Of a stretch of 64,000 nucleotides of DNA, positions 17,304 to 26,262 are shown piece after piece. Position numbers and translations under genes: made by a program. The notes beneath the pieces are model-generated. The model was not told the origin of the DNA. It was given only the letters and a program-made list of their open reading frames with translations, and made no database searches. The stretch's first letter is position 1. Each line of letters opens with the position of its first letter. The stretch comes from JANLSE01 sp038214135 (GTDB lineage: Bacteria; Chloroflexota; Chloroflexia; Chloroflexales; Roseiflexaceae): positions 1 through 64,000 of the forward strand of contig JBBQSD010000010.1 in the NCBI GenBank assembly GCA_038214135.1, given 5' to 3'.

Positions 17304-19347
17304 CCAAATCTATGATGTGATTGTGATTGGGGCCGGGCATGCCGGATGCGAGGCTGCTGCTGCTGCTGCGCGGATGGGCTGCCGGACGCTCCTGCTGACG
17401 ATAGATCTCGACAAACTAGCGCATATGTCGTGCAACCCATCGATTGGCGGGCCGGCCAAGGGCCATCTTGTGCGCGAGATCGACGCGCTTGGTGGGCTGA
17501 TGGGCCGCATCACCGACCAGACCTTCATCCAGATTCGGCTGCTGAATGAGAGCAAAGGGCCAGCGGTTCAGGCGACCCGCGCACAGGCCGATAAACGGCT
17601 GTATGCTAAAGTCATGAAGGAAACGCTGGAGGCACTGCCAAACCTGGATCTCAAACAGGCGATGGTTACCAGTATTCAGGAGTCAGGAGTCAGGAGTCAG
17701 AATACAAATGGTGTTGCTCCGAGTGCTGATGCTGTGGCAACAATGTCTTCTTCTGACTCCTGGCTTGTGACTCCTGGCTTCTCCGTTACAACTCATACTG
17801 GACGCATCTTCCAATCGCGTACGCTGATACTGACGACCGGAACATTTCTGCGCGGGCGGGCGGTTGCTGGTGAGGCAATCTGGGGTGCTGGCCGCGCTGG
17901 TGAGGCTCCTGCTGTGGCACTCGGCGAGGATCTGGCGGCGCTCGGATTCCCATTGGTGCGGCTCAAAACCGGCACACCGCCACGGATCGATGCCCGCACG
18001 ATTGATTTTTCACAGACCGAGATCCAGCCTGGGAGTGCGGTGCCACTCTCGTTTGGGCATTACTATGCGACAACCAATGAGCAAGGCGATTATCAGCCTG
18101 CACCAGCGATCATTCCTGCATACAGAGGCCCACCAGCTCGTGTCTATCCAGCGGCACAGTTGGGTGGCTGGCGTGATCAACTACCGTGCTATCAGGTTCA
18201 CACAAGCCCAGCCTTCCACGAGATTGTGCGCGCCAATCTGGATCGGGCACCATTGTTCAGTGGCGTGATCGAGGGGGTTGGCCCGCGCTATTGCCCAAGC
18301 ATCGAGGACAAGATCGTGCGCTTTGCGGAAAAAGAGCGCCATGGCATGTTCCTCGAACCCGAAGGCTGGCAGACGAGCGAAGTCTATGTTCAGGGCTGCA
18401 ATACATCGCTTCCAGAAGATGTGCAATGGGCCATGCTGCGGAGCATTCCGGCACTGCATCAGGTTGAATTGATGCGCCCTGGCTATGCAATTGAGTATGA
18501 TGCCGTGGCAACCGGTGAGATCACCGCCGGGCTGGAAGCCAAGCGGCTGCGCGGGTTGTTCCTGGCTGGCCAGATCAATGGAACAACTGGCTATGAGGAG
18601 GCGGCGGCTCAGGGGTTGATGGCTGGAATCAATGCGGCGCGAGCTGTTCAGGGCCAGCAGGCGGTGATATTGCGGCGCGATCAGGCCTATATTGGGGTGT
18701 TGATCGATGATCTTGTGACCAAGGAGATCCACGAGCCATATCGTATGTTCACATCACGAGCAGAGCATCGCCTGGTTCTGCGTAGCGATAATGCCGATCT
18801 GCGGCTCACGCCGATTGCCGCTGAATTGGGCATTGTGGAAGCGCAGCGGGCTGTGGCGGTTCAGCGCAAGCAAGCCCACACGGAGGAGTTGATGGCACTG
18901 CTGCAAGGGCGGCGGGTGTTCCCATCGGCGGCAACCAACACGCGCCTGGAAGCGGCTGGCATCGCAGCCTTGGCGGTTGAGGCAACTGCCGAAGAGGTTC
19001 TGCGCCGCCCAGAGGTGCGCTATGCCCAATTGCAGGCGGCACTCAATCTGCCCGAAGCACCGGCAGATATTGTCGAGCAGGTGGAAGTGCTGGCCAAATA
19101 TGGTGGGTATCTCGTGAAACAGCAGCGTGAGATCGAGCGCGTGAAGCGGATGGAGACGCGGCGTTTGCCAGAGAGCCTGGATTATACGGCGATTCGCGGC
19201 CTACGCAACGAAGCTAGGCAGGTACTTCTGCGCTTTCGCCCGGCAACATTGGGCCAGGCAGCGCGATTAGCGGGGATCAACCCCGCCGATATTGCGGTAC
19301 TGCTGGTGGCACTGGAGCGACGAAACGCAATCGAATCCGCAGGCTGA
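17293..19347 (+). CDS. mnmG: tRNA uridine-5-carboxymethylaminomethyl modification enzyme MnmG (GidA)
   Basis: A 684-residue FAD protein that, with MnmE, modifies the wobble uridine of several tRNAs. Evidence: dinucleotide-binding VIVIGAGHAGCEAA (residues ~8-21), CNPSIGGPAKG, LTTGTFLRGR, GTPPRIDART, the C-terminal half with IDDLVTKEIHEPYRMFTSRAEHRLVLRSDNADLRL, and a typical helical C-terminus. Bacterial MnmG is usually ~620-640 residues. The excess is mostly one in-frame insert at about residues 128-165, encoded by two facing AGGAGTC heptamer arrays (17672-17782) between QAMVTSIQ and FSVTTHTGR. Everything after it is intact. ATG 17293 matches the family N-terminus better than two upstream Met codons. 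Confidence 0.95.
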   Translation: MIHNQIYDVIVIGAGHAGCEAAAAAARMGCRTLLLTIDLDKLAHMSCNPSIGGPAKGHLVREIDALGGLMGRITDQTFIQIRLLNESKGPAVQATRAQADKRLYAKVMKETLEALPNLDLKQAMVTSIQESGVRSQNTNGVAPSADAVATMSSSDSWLVTPGFSVTTHTGRIFQSRTLILTTGTFLRGRAVAGEAIWGAGRAGEAPAVALGEDLAALGFPLVRLKTGTPPRIDARTIDFSQTEIQPGSAVPLSFGHYYATTNEQGDYQPAPAIIPAYRGPPARVYPAAQLGGWRDQLPCYQVHTSPAFHEIVRANLDRAPLFSGVIEGVGPRYCPSIEDKIVRFAEKERHGMFLEPEGWQTSEVYVQGCNTSLPEDVQWAMLRSIPALHQVELMRPGYAIEYDAVATGEITAGLEAKRLRGLFLAGQINGTTGYEEAAAQGLMAGINAARAVQGQQAVILRRDQAYIGVLIDDLVTKEIHEPYRMFTSRAEHRLVLRSDNADLRLTPIAAELGIVEAQRAVAVQRKQAHTEELMALLQGRRVFPSAATNTRLEAAGIAALAVEATAEEVLRRPEVRYAQLQAALNLPEAPADIVEQVEVLAKYGGYLVKQQREIERVKRMETRRLPESLDYTAIRGLRNEARQVLLRFRPATLGQAARLAGINPADIAVLLVALERRNAIESAG
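17672..17782. repeat. Facing pair of AGGAGTC heptamer elements inside mnmG
   Basis: Left copy 17672-17705 is the full 34-base form: GTATTC, three AGGAGTC units, then AGAATAC. The right copy (17751-17782) is in the opposite orientation. About 45 bases of unrelated sequence lie between. The whole keeps the MnmG frame open. Confidence 0.9.
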
Positions 19348-19655
19348 TGAAGATTGACAAAATCATTGGGATCTGGCATTGCTCATCCATCCGCAGGCTG
19401 AAGCCTGCGGCAAAAGGAACGATGCCCTCGCCGCGTGGCTTCAGCCCGCGGGAGAGGAGCGATACCAATACCCAATTACAATGTAAAAGACCATCAGTGC
19501 TCCGTAAACTAAGTTTTCTTATATTTCGCACCGTATTGCCCTCACCCCCGGCCCCTCTCCCAGAACGGGAGCGGGGGGCGAGCCAGGATGCGGAAGAATA
19601 CCCGATTATTTCCCCATGCTCCAAAGCTGAAAGCTGACTGCTGAAAGCTAGATAT
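19348..19655. repeat. Intergenic repeat block after mnmG
   Basis: No gene is seen. It contains a paired-palindrome element (19362-19453: CCGCAGGCTGAAGCCTGCGG, then a looser CCGCG-GGCTTCAGCC copy), a CCCTC/GGGGG-type palindrome (19540-19583) and an AGCTGAA heptamer array (19623-19650). Confidence 0.7.
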
Positions 19656-20444
19656 CTATCTCCAGGCAGCAGTAAGCGCTGGCAGATCTGCATACACGGC
19701 ATCTGGCTGAATATCGCTCTGTTCAAGCGATTCGGCGGTGCTGACGCCGGTAAGCACGAGTGCGCTGGCGAGGCCGGCTGCTCTGGCACCAGCGATATCG
19801 GTATCAAGCCGATCCCCAATTGTCAGCGTGCGCGCTGGGTCGGCACCAAGGATCGAGATTGCAGCCTCGAAGATTGCTGGGCCGGGCTTGCCGATCACAT
19901 ATGGCTCGCGTTCACTGCCAACCCGTAGCAGCGCTAGGAGTGCGCCACAACCCGGTACGATGCCATCTTCGGCGGGAAAGGTTGTGTCGGGATTGGTACC
20001 AATGAAGGTCGAGCCAGCGCGAATATGCAGGGCAGCTCGCCGTAGCTGCGGGTATGTGACCTGGAAATCCATGCCGACGACAACATAGGTTGGCTTGGTA
20101 TCATCCTCAACAAAATAGCCATCGCCAAACAGGGCCGTACGCAGGCCATTCATCCCAATACAATAGATCGATGTGCCGCGTGGGTTGCGAACTTCCAGGT
20201 AGCGGCGGGTTGCAACAGGCGATGTGATGATACGCTCGGCTGGCATAGCAATGCCCATGACTGCCAGCTTTTCCGAAAATTCCTCTGGTGTCATGGTTGC
20301 ATTATTGGTCGCACAGGCATAGGCCACGCCGCGCTGATCAAGCAGCGCAAGAAGATCGGCCACGCCTGGCAGTGGCACCTGCCCACGATAGAGCACGCCG
20401 TCCATATCAAAGATAGCAGCCGAATAGTTGCGAAGATCGAGCAC
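19656..20444 (-). CDS. HAD-superfamily phosphatase, NagD/PGP-like
   Basis: A 262-residue haloacid-dehalogenase-type hydrolase of the NagD/4-nitrophenylphosphatase group, probably a sugar- or nucleotide-phosphate phosphatase. Motif I is FDMDGVLYRG, the NNATMTPEEF segment gives motif II, and the C2 cap plus motif III/IV are in TIGDRLDTDIAGARAAGL. The start is GTG 20444: AGAGG lies 5 bases upstream, and the residues just before it in the longer frame are encoded by an AGCTATCAGC repeat (20459-20495), hence unlikely to be native. Downstream of argS on the same strand, but ~150 repeat-filled bases apart. Confidence 0.85.
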   Translation of the reverse strand: MLDLRNYSAAIFDMDGVLYRGQVPLPGVADLLALLDQRGVAYACATNNATMTPEEFSEKLAVMGIAMPAERIITSPVATRRYLEVRNPRGTSIYCIGMNGLRTALFGDGYFVEDDTKPTYVVVGMDFQVTYPQLRRAALHIRAGSTFIGTNPDTTFPAEDGIVPGCGALLALLRVGSEREPYVIGKPGPAIFEAAISILGADPARTLTIGDRLDTDIAGARAAGLASALVLTGVSTAESLEQSDIQPDAVYADLPALTAAWR

Positions 20445-20458
20445 AAGTACCTCTTTAT

Positions 20459-20594
20459 GTAAGCTATCAGCCGTCAGCATACAGCTTTCAGCACTGATGC
20501 AGATGGAAGCACATGGAAATATGCCTTGTCTGTCCAAAAGACCGCTTGTATGTCATCAAACGGTTTGTACTCCTGACGGCTGAGAGCTGAACGC
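20459..20594. repeat. AGCTGAA-family arrays between argS and the HAD gene
   Basis: One array at 20459-20495 lies just before the HAD start and another at 20573-20594 abuts the argS stop codon (TAA followed by GCGTTCAGCTCTCAGC). Confidence 0.7.
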
Positions 20595-22340
20595 TTACAT
20601 TCGCTCAGGAACCCGAATCACAAGTAACGCTAACCCATTTTTGAGTGCTTGCGCTGTCGCCGCAACCAGCCGCAACCGCGCTACCCGTAGTTCGGGTGTT
20701 TCTGCTTTGAGCACCGAACAATCGCGGTAGAACCCCGAAAGCGCCCTTGCTGTCTCGTAGCACCATTCGCCAACAACAAACGGTGCATAGCGATCTGCAG
20801 CCTCGCGTACGGCACCTGGCAACCTGGCCAATTGCTTGATCAGCGCTGCCTCAGATGGATGTGTGAGCAATGCTGCCGAAAGAGCCGTGTTCTCATGGCC
20901 TACAGATGGCTGTAGTTCTTCTGTGGCATTGCGCAAAATCGATTTACAGCGGGCATACATATACTGAATGTAGGTTGAGCTATTGCCTTCGAGCGCCAAC
21001 ATCCGATCCCAATCCAGGGTAATATTGCGGCGCGGATCCTGGTACAGATCGTTATACACAACCCCACCAACACCAACAATCTCAGCGATTTCGTCGCGCT
21101 CGGCTTCGGGAATCTCAGGGCTGGTCTTGTCGACGATGGCCCGTGCGCGGGCGTGGGCATCGTTGAGCAGATCGGCCAGATAGATCATATTGCCAGCGCG
21201 TGTCGAAAATGGTTTGCCGGAAACATCAAAGATTGTGCCAAATTTGATATGCTCCAGCACAACACCCTGAGCCTCGCCCATGGCTCGTGCGAGTGCAAAC
21301 AATTGCCGGAAGTGCAGTTCCTGGCGTGCATCAACCACATAAATGATCTGCGCTGGGCTGAATTCGCTTACGCGAAACTGGATGCAAGCAATATCGCGGG
21401 TATGATAGAGTGTGCCGCCATCGCTGCGCTGTAGCAGAAAGGTCGGCATGTTCTTCTCTAGCTCTGCGACAACCACCGCGCCTTTTTCGTCGCGATAGGC
21501 GACACCGCTAGAAAGTGCTTGCTCGATCACCGCCTCGGACATTGGCGCATAGAAGCTCTCGCCATAGGCGTGATCGAAATGAATGCCAAGCCGTTCGTAG
21601 TTCGGCTGATTGGCGGCCATTGTCAGATCGACCATCCACTGCCACAGCTCGCGTGCGGTTGGGTCGCCCTGTTCGAGTTTGAGCGACCAAGCGCGGGCTT
21701 CTTCATCAAGGGCTGGATCATCCTTGGCCAGCCGATTATATTCAGCATACAGTTTATCGATCTGGGCAATCGCTTCTTCGCCCTCCGCCTGTGGCTTACC
21801 CCAGCGCAGAATGGCAGCAATATTCTTGCCGAACTGAGTGCCCCAATCGCCGAGATGATTATCGCCAATGGTTCGATAGCCCTGGAAACTGAAGATATTG
21901 TAGAGCGACTGACCAATAATCGTTGAGCGAATATGGCCAACATGCATTGTTTTAGCGATATTCGGGGCCGAATAATCGATCACAATTGTCTGGCCTGCAC
22001 CACGATCATCGCTGCCATAGCGCTCGCCAAGTCGTTCGATCTGGGCTAGCACGGCTGCTGCAAAGCGCTGAATGTCCAGCGAGAAGTTCAGGAATGGCCC
22101 AGCGGAAGTGACCGAGCTCACCAACCCATCGGCAGATAGGCGAACGGTGCCTGCCAGTTCCTGGGCCAATTGTGGCGGCGGAACGCCCAGTTCTTTGGCG
22201 GCTCTGAAGGTTGGGAATGCCAGATCAGCGGGAATATTTGGCTTTGGTGCAGCAAGTTCGATCAGCGGTTTGGGTATTCGCCCAGTAGCCGCGATTGCCG
22301 TATGCACCTCTCGCTCAAATTGGTCGAGTGCGTATTCCAT
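20595..22340 (-). CDS. argS: Arginyl-tRNA synthetase
   Basis: A 581-residue class I synthetase charging tRNA-Arg. It has the N-terminal Add-1 domain, the HIGH-type motif in APNIAKTMHVGHIRSTIIG (about residues 123-141), LGDWGTQFGK and the DALR anticodon-binding C-terminus ending LLVIRVPERM. The open frame extends 102 codons upstream into repeats. The Met at 22340 is right because the family N-terminus (MEYALDQFE) begins there and GAGG lies 5 bases before it. Confidence 0.95.
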   Translation of the reverse strand: MEYALDQFEREVHTAIAATGRIPKPLIELAAPKPNIPADLAFPTFRAAKELGVPPPQLAQELAGTVRLSADGLVSSVTSAGPFLNFSLDIQRFAAAVLAQIERLGERYGSDDRGAGQTIVIDYSAPNIAKTMHVGHIRSTIIGQSLYNIFSFQGYRTIGDNHLGDWGTQFGKNIAAILRWGKPQAEGEEAIAQIDKLYAEYNRLAKDDPALDEEARAWSLKLEQGDPTARELWQWMVDLTMAANQPNYERLGIHFDHAYGESFYAPMSEAVIEQALSSGVAYRDEKGAVVVAELEKNMPTFLLQRSDGGTLYHTRDIACIQFRVSEFSPAQIIYVVDARQELHFRQLFALARAMGEAQGVVLEHIKFGTIFDVSGKPFSTRAGNMIYLADLLNDAHARARAIVDKTSPEIPEAERDEIAEIVGVGGVVYNDLYQDPRRNITLDWDRMLALEGNSSTYIQYMYARCKSILRNATEELQPSVGHENTALSAALLTHPSEAALIKQLARLPGAVREAADRYAPFVVGEWCYETARALSGFYRDCSVLKAETPELRVARLRLVAATAQALKNGLALLVIRVPERM

Positions 22341-22670
22341 ACAATCCTCAGTATTATCAGTATTGTCAATGAGCCATGACGATACAAAAACGTGAGGGGT
22401 GGCCCTCACGAGACGACTGCAAACAGTATATGCGTAACATTCAGGACGCGCAAGAACGATGCTATAAGGCTCAAAAACTGGGCATGAGCAACGTCCCTTT
22501 TCCCCGCATCCCCTGGCCCCTTCTCCCACATTGGGGAGAAGGGGAAACCGTAGTGCGATGCCGCGCAGAGCCCCGCTCCCCGTGTGGGAGCGGGGTTGGG
22601 GTGAGGGGAACAAGGCGATACACCCCCATTTTGGGACTTTGCACATGCCCTGGGCTCAAAAACTGGGGAC
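22341..22670. repeat. Palindrome block upstream of argS
   Basis: No gene is seen. Two C-rich/G-rich palindromes face each other (22501-22552, CCTTCTCCC...GGGAGAAGG; 22566-22612, CCCCGCTCCC...GGGAGCGGGG) with a short spacer, as in the copies at 45530 and 58303. Confidence 0.7.
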
Positions 22671-22699
22671 TTGACAAATGCGAACGCTTGTTCTATAAT
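22671..22699 (+). promoter_or_regulatory. Consensus sigma-70 promoter with embedded LexA-like box
   Basis: TTGACA (22671-22676), a 17-base spacer and TATAAT (22694-22699): both hexamers and the spacing are ideal. Within the spacer GAAC-GCTT-GTTC (22682-22693) is a perfect GAAC-N4-GTTC palindrome, the Gram-positive-type LexA (SOS) operator core, abutting the -10. A repressor there would block polymerase. It drives the 54-aa gene at 22763. Confidence 0.75.
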
Positions 22700-22762
22700 A
22701 CAAATACACCGAGATGATCGTGTGTAGGAGAGGGTAGACACCCAAGAAACGCGAGGGAAGAG

Positions 22763-22927
22763 ATGTATCGTAAAGAAATTGCCTACGACCGAGAGACACA
22801 TGATTACGCCATGTACCTCGATGGTGAATTGGTCGGGTTTGCCCGAACCTATCACGAGGCGGAGGTTGCGCTTGATCAACTCGTCTTTGAGTTGCTCAGT
22901 GGCCAATACTTTCGCGAGGCGGCATAA
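22763..22927 (+). CDS. 54-residue protein, probably SOS-regulated, unknown function
   Basis: A short gene, ATG 22763 to TAA 22927, with GAGGGA 6 bases upstream and an ideal promoter 64 bases before the start. The protein begins MYRKEIAYDRETHDYAMYLD and continues GELVGFARTYHEAEVALDQLVFELLSGQ. The pattern is a short beta hairpin (YAMYLDGELVGFARTY) followed by a helix (HEAEVALDQLVFELL), with no membrane segment. I recognise no family with certainty. Promoter strength, the LexA-like box and coherent codon use support a real gene. It stands alone among repeats, so function has to come from regulation: a DNA-damage-induced small protein is the inference. Confidence 0.7.
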   Translation: MYRKEIAYDRETHDYAMYLDGELVGFARTYHEAEVALDQLVFELLSGQYFREAA

Positions 22928-23359
22928 TCAATCTATTGGGCGTTCTGAAGAAATAGAATAGCCGTTACTCTGACCAGGTGACAATGTGACCGGGCGACTT
23001 GGTGACATATGCTTCATCGAAGCGTATCACACCAATCAAACACCTTCACCGTGTCATCCCGTCACCCGGTCAACGCGCCATCCCACTGCCGTGCCATCCC
23101 GTTGCCCCGTCACCGTGTCAGGTATGGTACAATCACGACCGCACACGGGATGTGTGTGCCGTCGTTGATCAAGGATCAGACCGCAATGCCACCCTCAATC
23201 CATGGCGTGTTGCCCCCACCAGTCGCTGCCGCTCACTAAGGGCAGGCTGGCCAATACTTTTCTGGCGCATCATTGCATGTGCCTGATTCTGTGTACCCAT
23301 CCTGTCCTCCGCTCATTATTGGTTTTTTGTTGAGCGCAGCGAAAGGATCGGGGTTTCCA
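22928..23359. repeat. Octamer-repeat region upstream of EamA gene
   Basis: No gene is seen. Two GTGAC-type octamer arrays lie in opposite orientation: 22971-23010 (GGTGACAA, TGTGACCG, GGCGACTT units) and 23050-23122 (CGTCACCC, GGTCAACG, CGCCATCC-type units). The remainder to 23359 is unassigned. Confidence 0.65.
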
Positions 23360-24271
23360 ATGTCTCATTCTGTTCTGGATGTCCATGCCACACGGCGTGG
23401 GCTGGGTTTGATCGCGTTGGCGGCCACGCTGTGGGGCACTGTTGGGGTTGCAACGCAAGGGATCTATCGGCTTTCCACCGTCACTCCGCTTTCAGTCGGG
23501 TTCTTTCGGCTGGTGATTGCAGCGCCAGTTCTGTTGGTTGCATGCCTGTTTCTGCTTGGCCGACGCTCCTGGCAGATCGAGATGCGTGATGCTGGGCTGA
23601 TGGCCATGATCGGGGCCATGCTGGCGCTGTATCAGGTGTGCTTCTTCACCGCGATTGTGTATACGGGTGTGACAATCGCGACGCTTGTGACGCTGTGTAC
23701 TGCGCCAATCATGGCGGCGGTGCTTGCGGTGATCTTCACCCGCGAACGATTGAACAGAACAATTGTGATTTCGCTGGCTATCGCATTACTCGGCACGATC
23801 CTGCTTGTTGGTATCCCTGAACATGGCGCAGCGGGTGGCCGATTGATTATTGGTGTTCTGTTCGCGCTTGGTTCGGCATTTGGCTATGCTACTATGACGA
23901 TCTGTAGTCGGTTGATTGCAGGGAACATCCATCCATTGCAGACAAACGCGATTGCATTTGGAACGGGTGCGCTGGTGCTGCTGGTGCTGACAATCCCATC
24001 GGGTGGGCCGATCCTCAGCTATCCAACCGAAAGCTGGCTATTGCTGGTGTATTTGGGGTTGGTGCCAACAGCGTTTGCCTATGGTCTGTTCTTTCTTGGC
24101 ATGCGGGTGACTTCCGCAACAGTGGCGACGATTGTCACTCTGGTGGAGCCGTTGACAGCCACGCTCCTGGCTTGGTTGATATTCAAGGAACAGCTTGGGC
24201 CGCTTGGGTTTGTTGGCGCAGGGTTATTATTGGCGGCCCTGCTGCTATTAGCGCGCCAGGGAGGGCGTTAG
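23360..24271 (+). CDS. EamA/DMT-family transporter
   Basis: A 303-residue integral membrane protein with about ten hydrophobic helices in two EamA halves (LGLIALAATLWGTVGVATQG at the start; LVYLGLVPTAFAYGLFFLGM and VEPLTATLLAWLIF in the second). It is a drug/metabolite exporter of unknown substrate. ATG 23360 is chosen because the helix-1 start of the family follows it and a GGGG lies 6 bases upstream; an in-frame GTG/ATG region further up has no motif. Its stop overlaps the stop of the convergent hydrolase by four bases. Confidence 0.88.
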   Translation: MSHSVLDVHATRRGLGLIALAATLWGTVGVATQGIYRLSTVTPLSVGFFRLVIAAPVLLVACLFLLGRRSWQIEMRDAGLMAMIGAMLALYQVCFFTAIVYTGVTIATLVTLCTAPIMAAVLAVIFTRERLNRTIVISLAIALLGTILLVGIPEHGAAGGRLIIGVLFALGSAFGYATMTICSRLIAGNIHPLQTNAIAFGTGALVLLVLTIPSGGPILSYPTESWLLLVYLGLVPTAFAYGLFFLGMRVTSATVATIVTLVEPLTATLLAWLIFKEQLGPLGFVGAGLLLAALLLLARQGGR

Positions 24272-25899
24272 CGTGGCACCCGAAATGGCGGCGGTTGCAT
24301 CTGATCAACACAGGATATATTTAGTTTTGCGGTTGGGTTATTGATGAAGGCGGTATAGATCGAGATCGGGCAGGGCTGCGCGAAGGTCGCGTGGCCCAGT
24401 CCGGGAAACTCGACCACCGTGGATCGTTCTAGTGTGTTGGCCGCACGGCTGGCATATTCTGGCGGCGTCACGGGATCATACTGGCCCGCGAGTAACAGGG
24501 TTGGGATGGCGCTACGTACCGGTTCATTCTCGCGTGGATCGGCTGGGCGGGCGGCCCATTTCGCGCAATAACGTAGGATCTCTGGGTCGCCAAAGGCCGA
24601 TTTAAGCTCTGGATGGACTTTTGCTGCTGCCGTTTCTAGCGCTGCTACCTGATTAAATGGCGTTTCTTCTGAACATTCAACTGCATAATAATCGCCCTCG
24701 CTCAACCCATCAAACAGAAAGATCACCCAGCCCCATTCGCCGAGTGCTGCTGTTTCACCACGGGCCGTTTCTGCATCCGCTCGTGCGATCAGATCCGGCA
24801 GATCAGGAATAAAATCGGTGATATACAGTGATGTGAACAGCATATTGACCAACTGGGTGCCATCGATTCGTACAGCATATTCCTTACCATCGGTATAGTT
24901 GCGTGCTGTGGCCGTGAGCGGCTTGGCATCCAACCTACGAACCAGTGCATAGAAGCGTTCATCCAGGTTTGGGTAGGCCTTTGCACAAGCTGGATCGGCA
25001 ACACACCCCTGAAACAGGGTATCGAACGCACGCTGGGCTGCTGCTGGCAGATCGACATAGCGATCCACAAATGGCGGGTAGACCGAATCGAGAACGGCGC
25101 TACGAACGCCATCTGGCTGATCGCGGAGGATCGTCAATCCCAATCGAGTGCCATATGAAACCCCAAGCAGATTCCATTCCTGGTAACCAAGCGCGCGCAT
25201 TAGATCGTACACATCGGCGGCGCTGGCACTGCTGGAAAACCAGCTCAGATCAACCCCATTGGCCACAAGGCGATTGCGACATGCCTCAAGAGATTTTTCA
25301 TCGCGGGCGTTGACTTCGGCACGGGTGAGTGGCGTATTCAATGTCGCATACAGCGCATTGGTATATTCTGGGCAATCGAGTGAGGGTTTGGATAGCCCAA
25401 CGCCACGCTGATCGAATAGAATAATATCGCGCTGTTCCTGCAGATCAACGGCAAAATTGGTGCTAAAAAAATCCGATGATCCGCCAAGTGTCTCTCCACC
25501 AGGCCCGCCATCGAGATACACAATCGGATCTGGCAATACGTTTGTTCCGCTTGCTTTGAGCACCGCAACTGCCAACTGGATTGTTTGGCCATCTGGCTTT
25601 GTTCGATCAGCGAGTACTGTGAGTGTGCCACAGAATGTATTCTGACCATCGGTTCGGCCACCAGGCAGATCGAAGGCACAGCTGTGTTTGGCAAATGTGG
25701 GCACAAATGTAGAAGTTGGCGTGCTGGTTGGATCAGGTTGCGTTGGAGCAATTGGCGTTGCTGTGCTTGGAGCCGATGTTGACGCTGGAAATGTTGTCGG
25801 GAGCGCAGCCGTTGACGTTGCAAGCGGGGCGGTTGGGCGACCACCACAGCCAATAAGGGCAATGGTGAGGAATGCCAGGATGAGGTGTTTGGGGTGCAT
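24268..25899 (-). CDS. Secreted alpha/beta-hydrolase, tripeptidyl aminopeptidase-like lipoprotein
   Basis: 543 residues. A signal peptide with lipobox IGC (Cys at about 18) is followed by a Thr/Pro/Ala/Ser-rich linker (~20-68). The peptidase domain is of the proline iminopeptidase/TAP type: DGGPGGE oxyanion loop, FDQRGVGLS, nucleophile elbow GVSYGTR (Ser near 246), acid in LAGQYDPVTP and His in PGLGHATF, ending with the TAP-like C-terminal domain. It would trim peptides outside the membrane. Convergent with the EamA gene, with a 4-base overlap of stop codons and no room for a terminator. Confidence 0.88.
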   Translation of the reverse strand: MHPKHLILAFLTIALIGCGGRPTAPLATSTAALPTTFPASTSAPSTATPIAPTQPDPTSTPTSTFVPTFAKHSCAFDLPGGRTDGQNTFCGTLTVLADRTKPDGQTIQLAVAVLKASGTNVLPDPIVYLDGGPGGETLGGSSDFFSTNFAVDLQEQRDIILFDQRGVGLSKPSLDCPEYTNALYATLNTPLTRAEVNARDEKSLEACRNRLVANGVDLSWFSSSASAADVYDLMRALGYQEWNLLGVSYGTRLGLTILRDQPDGVRSAVLDSVYPPFVDRYVDLPAAAQRAFDTLFQGCVADPACAKAYPNLDERFYALVRRLDAKPLTATARNYTDGKEYAVRIDGTQLVNMLFTSLYITDFIPDLPDLIARADAETARGETAALGEWGWVIFLFDGLSEGDYYAVECSEETPFNQVAALETAAAKVHPELKSAFGDPEILRYCAKWAARPADPRENEPVRSAIPTLLLAGQYDPVTPPEYASRAANTLERSTVVEFPGLGHATFAQPCPISIYTAFINNPTAKLNISCVDQMQPPPFRVPR

Positions 25900-26126
25900 C
25901 GGGTTTCCTTTTGTGTGGGTTTATGGATATGATGTCTTTGTGATCAGATCGCACTGCCCGCGATGAATCGTAGGGGTGGTTCGCGAACCACCCGCGATGC
26001 CAATCCATTGAACCATCTTAGTGGGCGGTTCACAAACCGTCCCTACACAACGACCGGCATGGAGATCGCAGCAAAACGTTACGTCGCGCCTGTTCGACGG
26101 AATTGCGTGTTTGCGACCACATGTTC
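25900..26126. repeat. Intergenic region with two GGTTCGCGAACC-type palindromes
   Basis: Copies lie at 25969-25994 (GGGTGGTTCG/CGAACCACCC) and 26019-26046 (GGGCGGTTCA/AAACCGTCCC), 50 bases apart. No gene is seen. Confidence 0.7.
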
Positions 26127-26132
26127 TATAAT
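26111..26132 (+). promoter_or_regulatory. TATAAT promoter with GACC-ACAT-GTTC box before the YcaQ-type gene
   Basis: TATAAT at 26127-26132 is preceded directly by GTTC; TGCGACC-ACAT-GTTC aligns base for base with the LexA-like box at 22680-22693 except one arm position and the N4. The -35 (TGCGTG) is weak. Confidence 0.45.
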
Positions 26133-26134
26133 AG

Positions 26135-26230
26135 GGTATTGTCACTCGCACCATGCCCCGCAGGCTTCAGCCTGCGGCTAGGGTTTATGGTTGATTGCCA
26201 CTTTGCCGCAGGCTTCAGTCTGCGGATGCA
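26135..26230. repeat. Paired-palindrome element (copy 2)
   Basis: GGGTATTGTCA..., then CCGCAGGCTTCAGCCTGCGG, ~25 bases, then a second CCGCAGGCTTCAGTCTGCGG. The whole ~95 bases aligns with 49299-49392, including non-palindromic flanks, so it is a defined element rather than two chance hairpins. Confidence 0.8.
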
Positions 26231-26262
26231 GGGGTGATGATCTACAAGAAACAGGCTCAACC

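Noticed and set aside
20595..22646. A 683-residue ArgS with a 102-residue N-terminal extension
   Set aside because: The extension is translated palindrome sequence; the family N-terminus and Shine-Dalgarno are at 22340.
22416..22906. Open frames through the palindromes upstream of the 54-aa gene
   Set aside because: They are translated repeats, partly antisense to the small gene, with no family resemblance.
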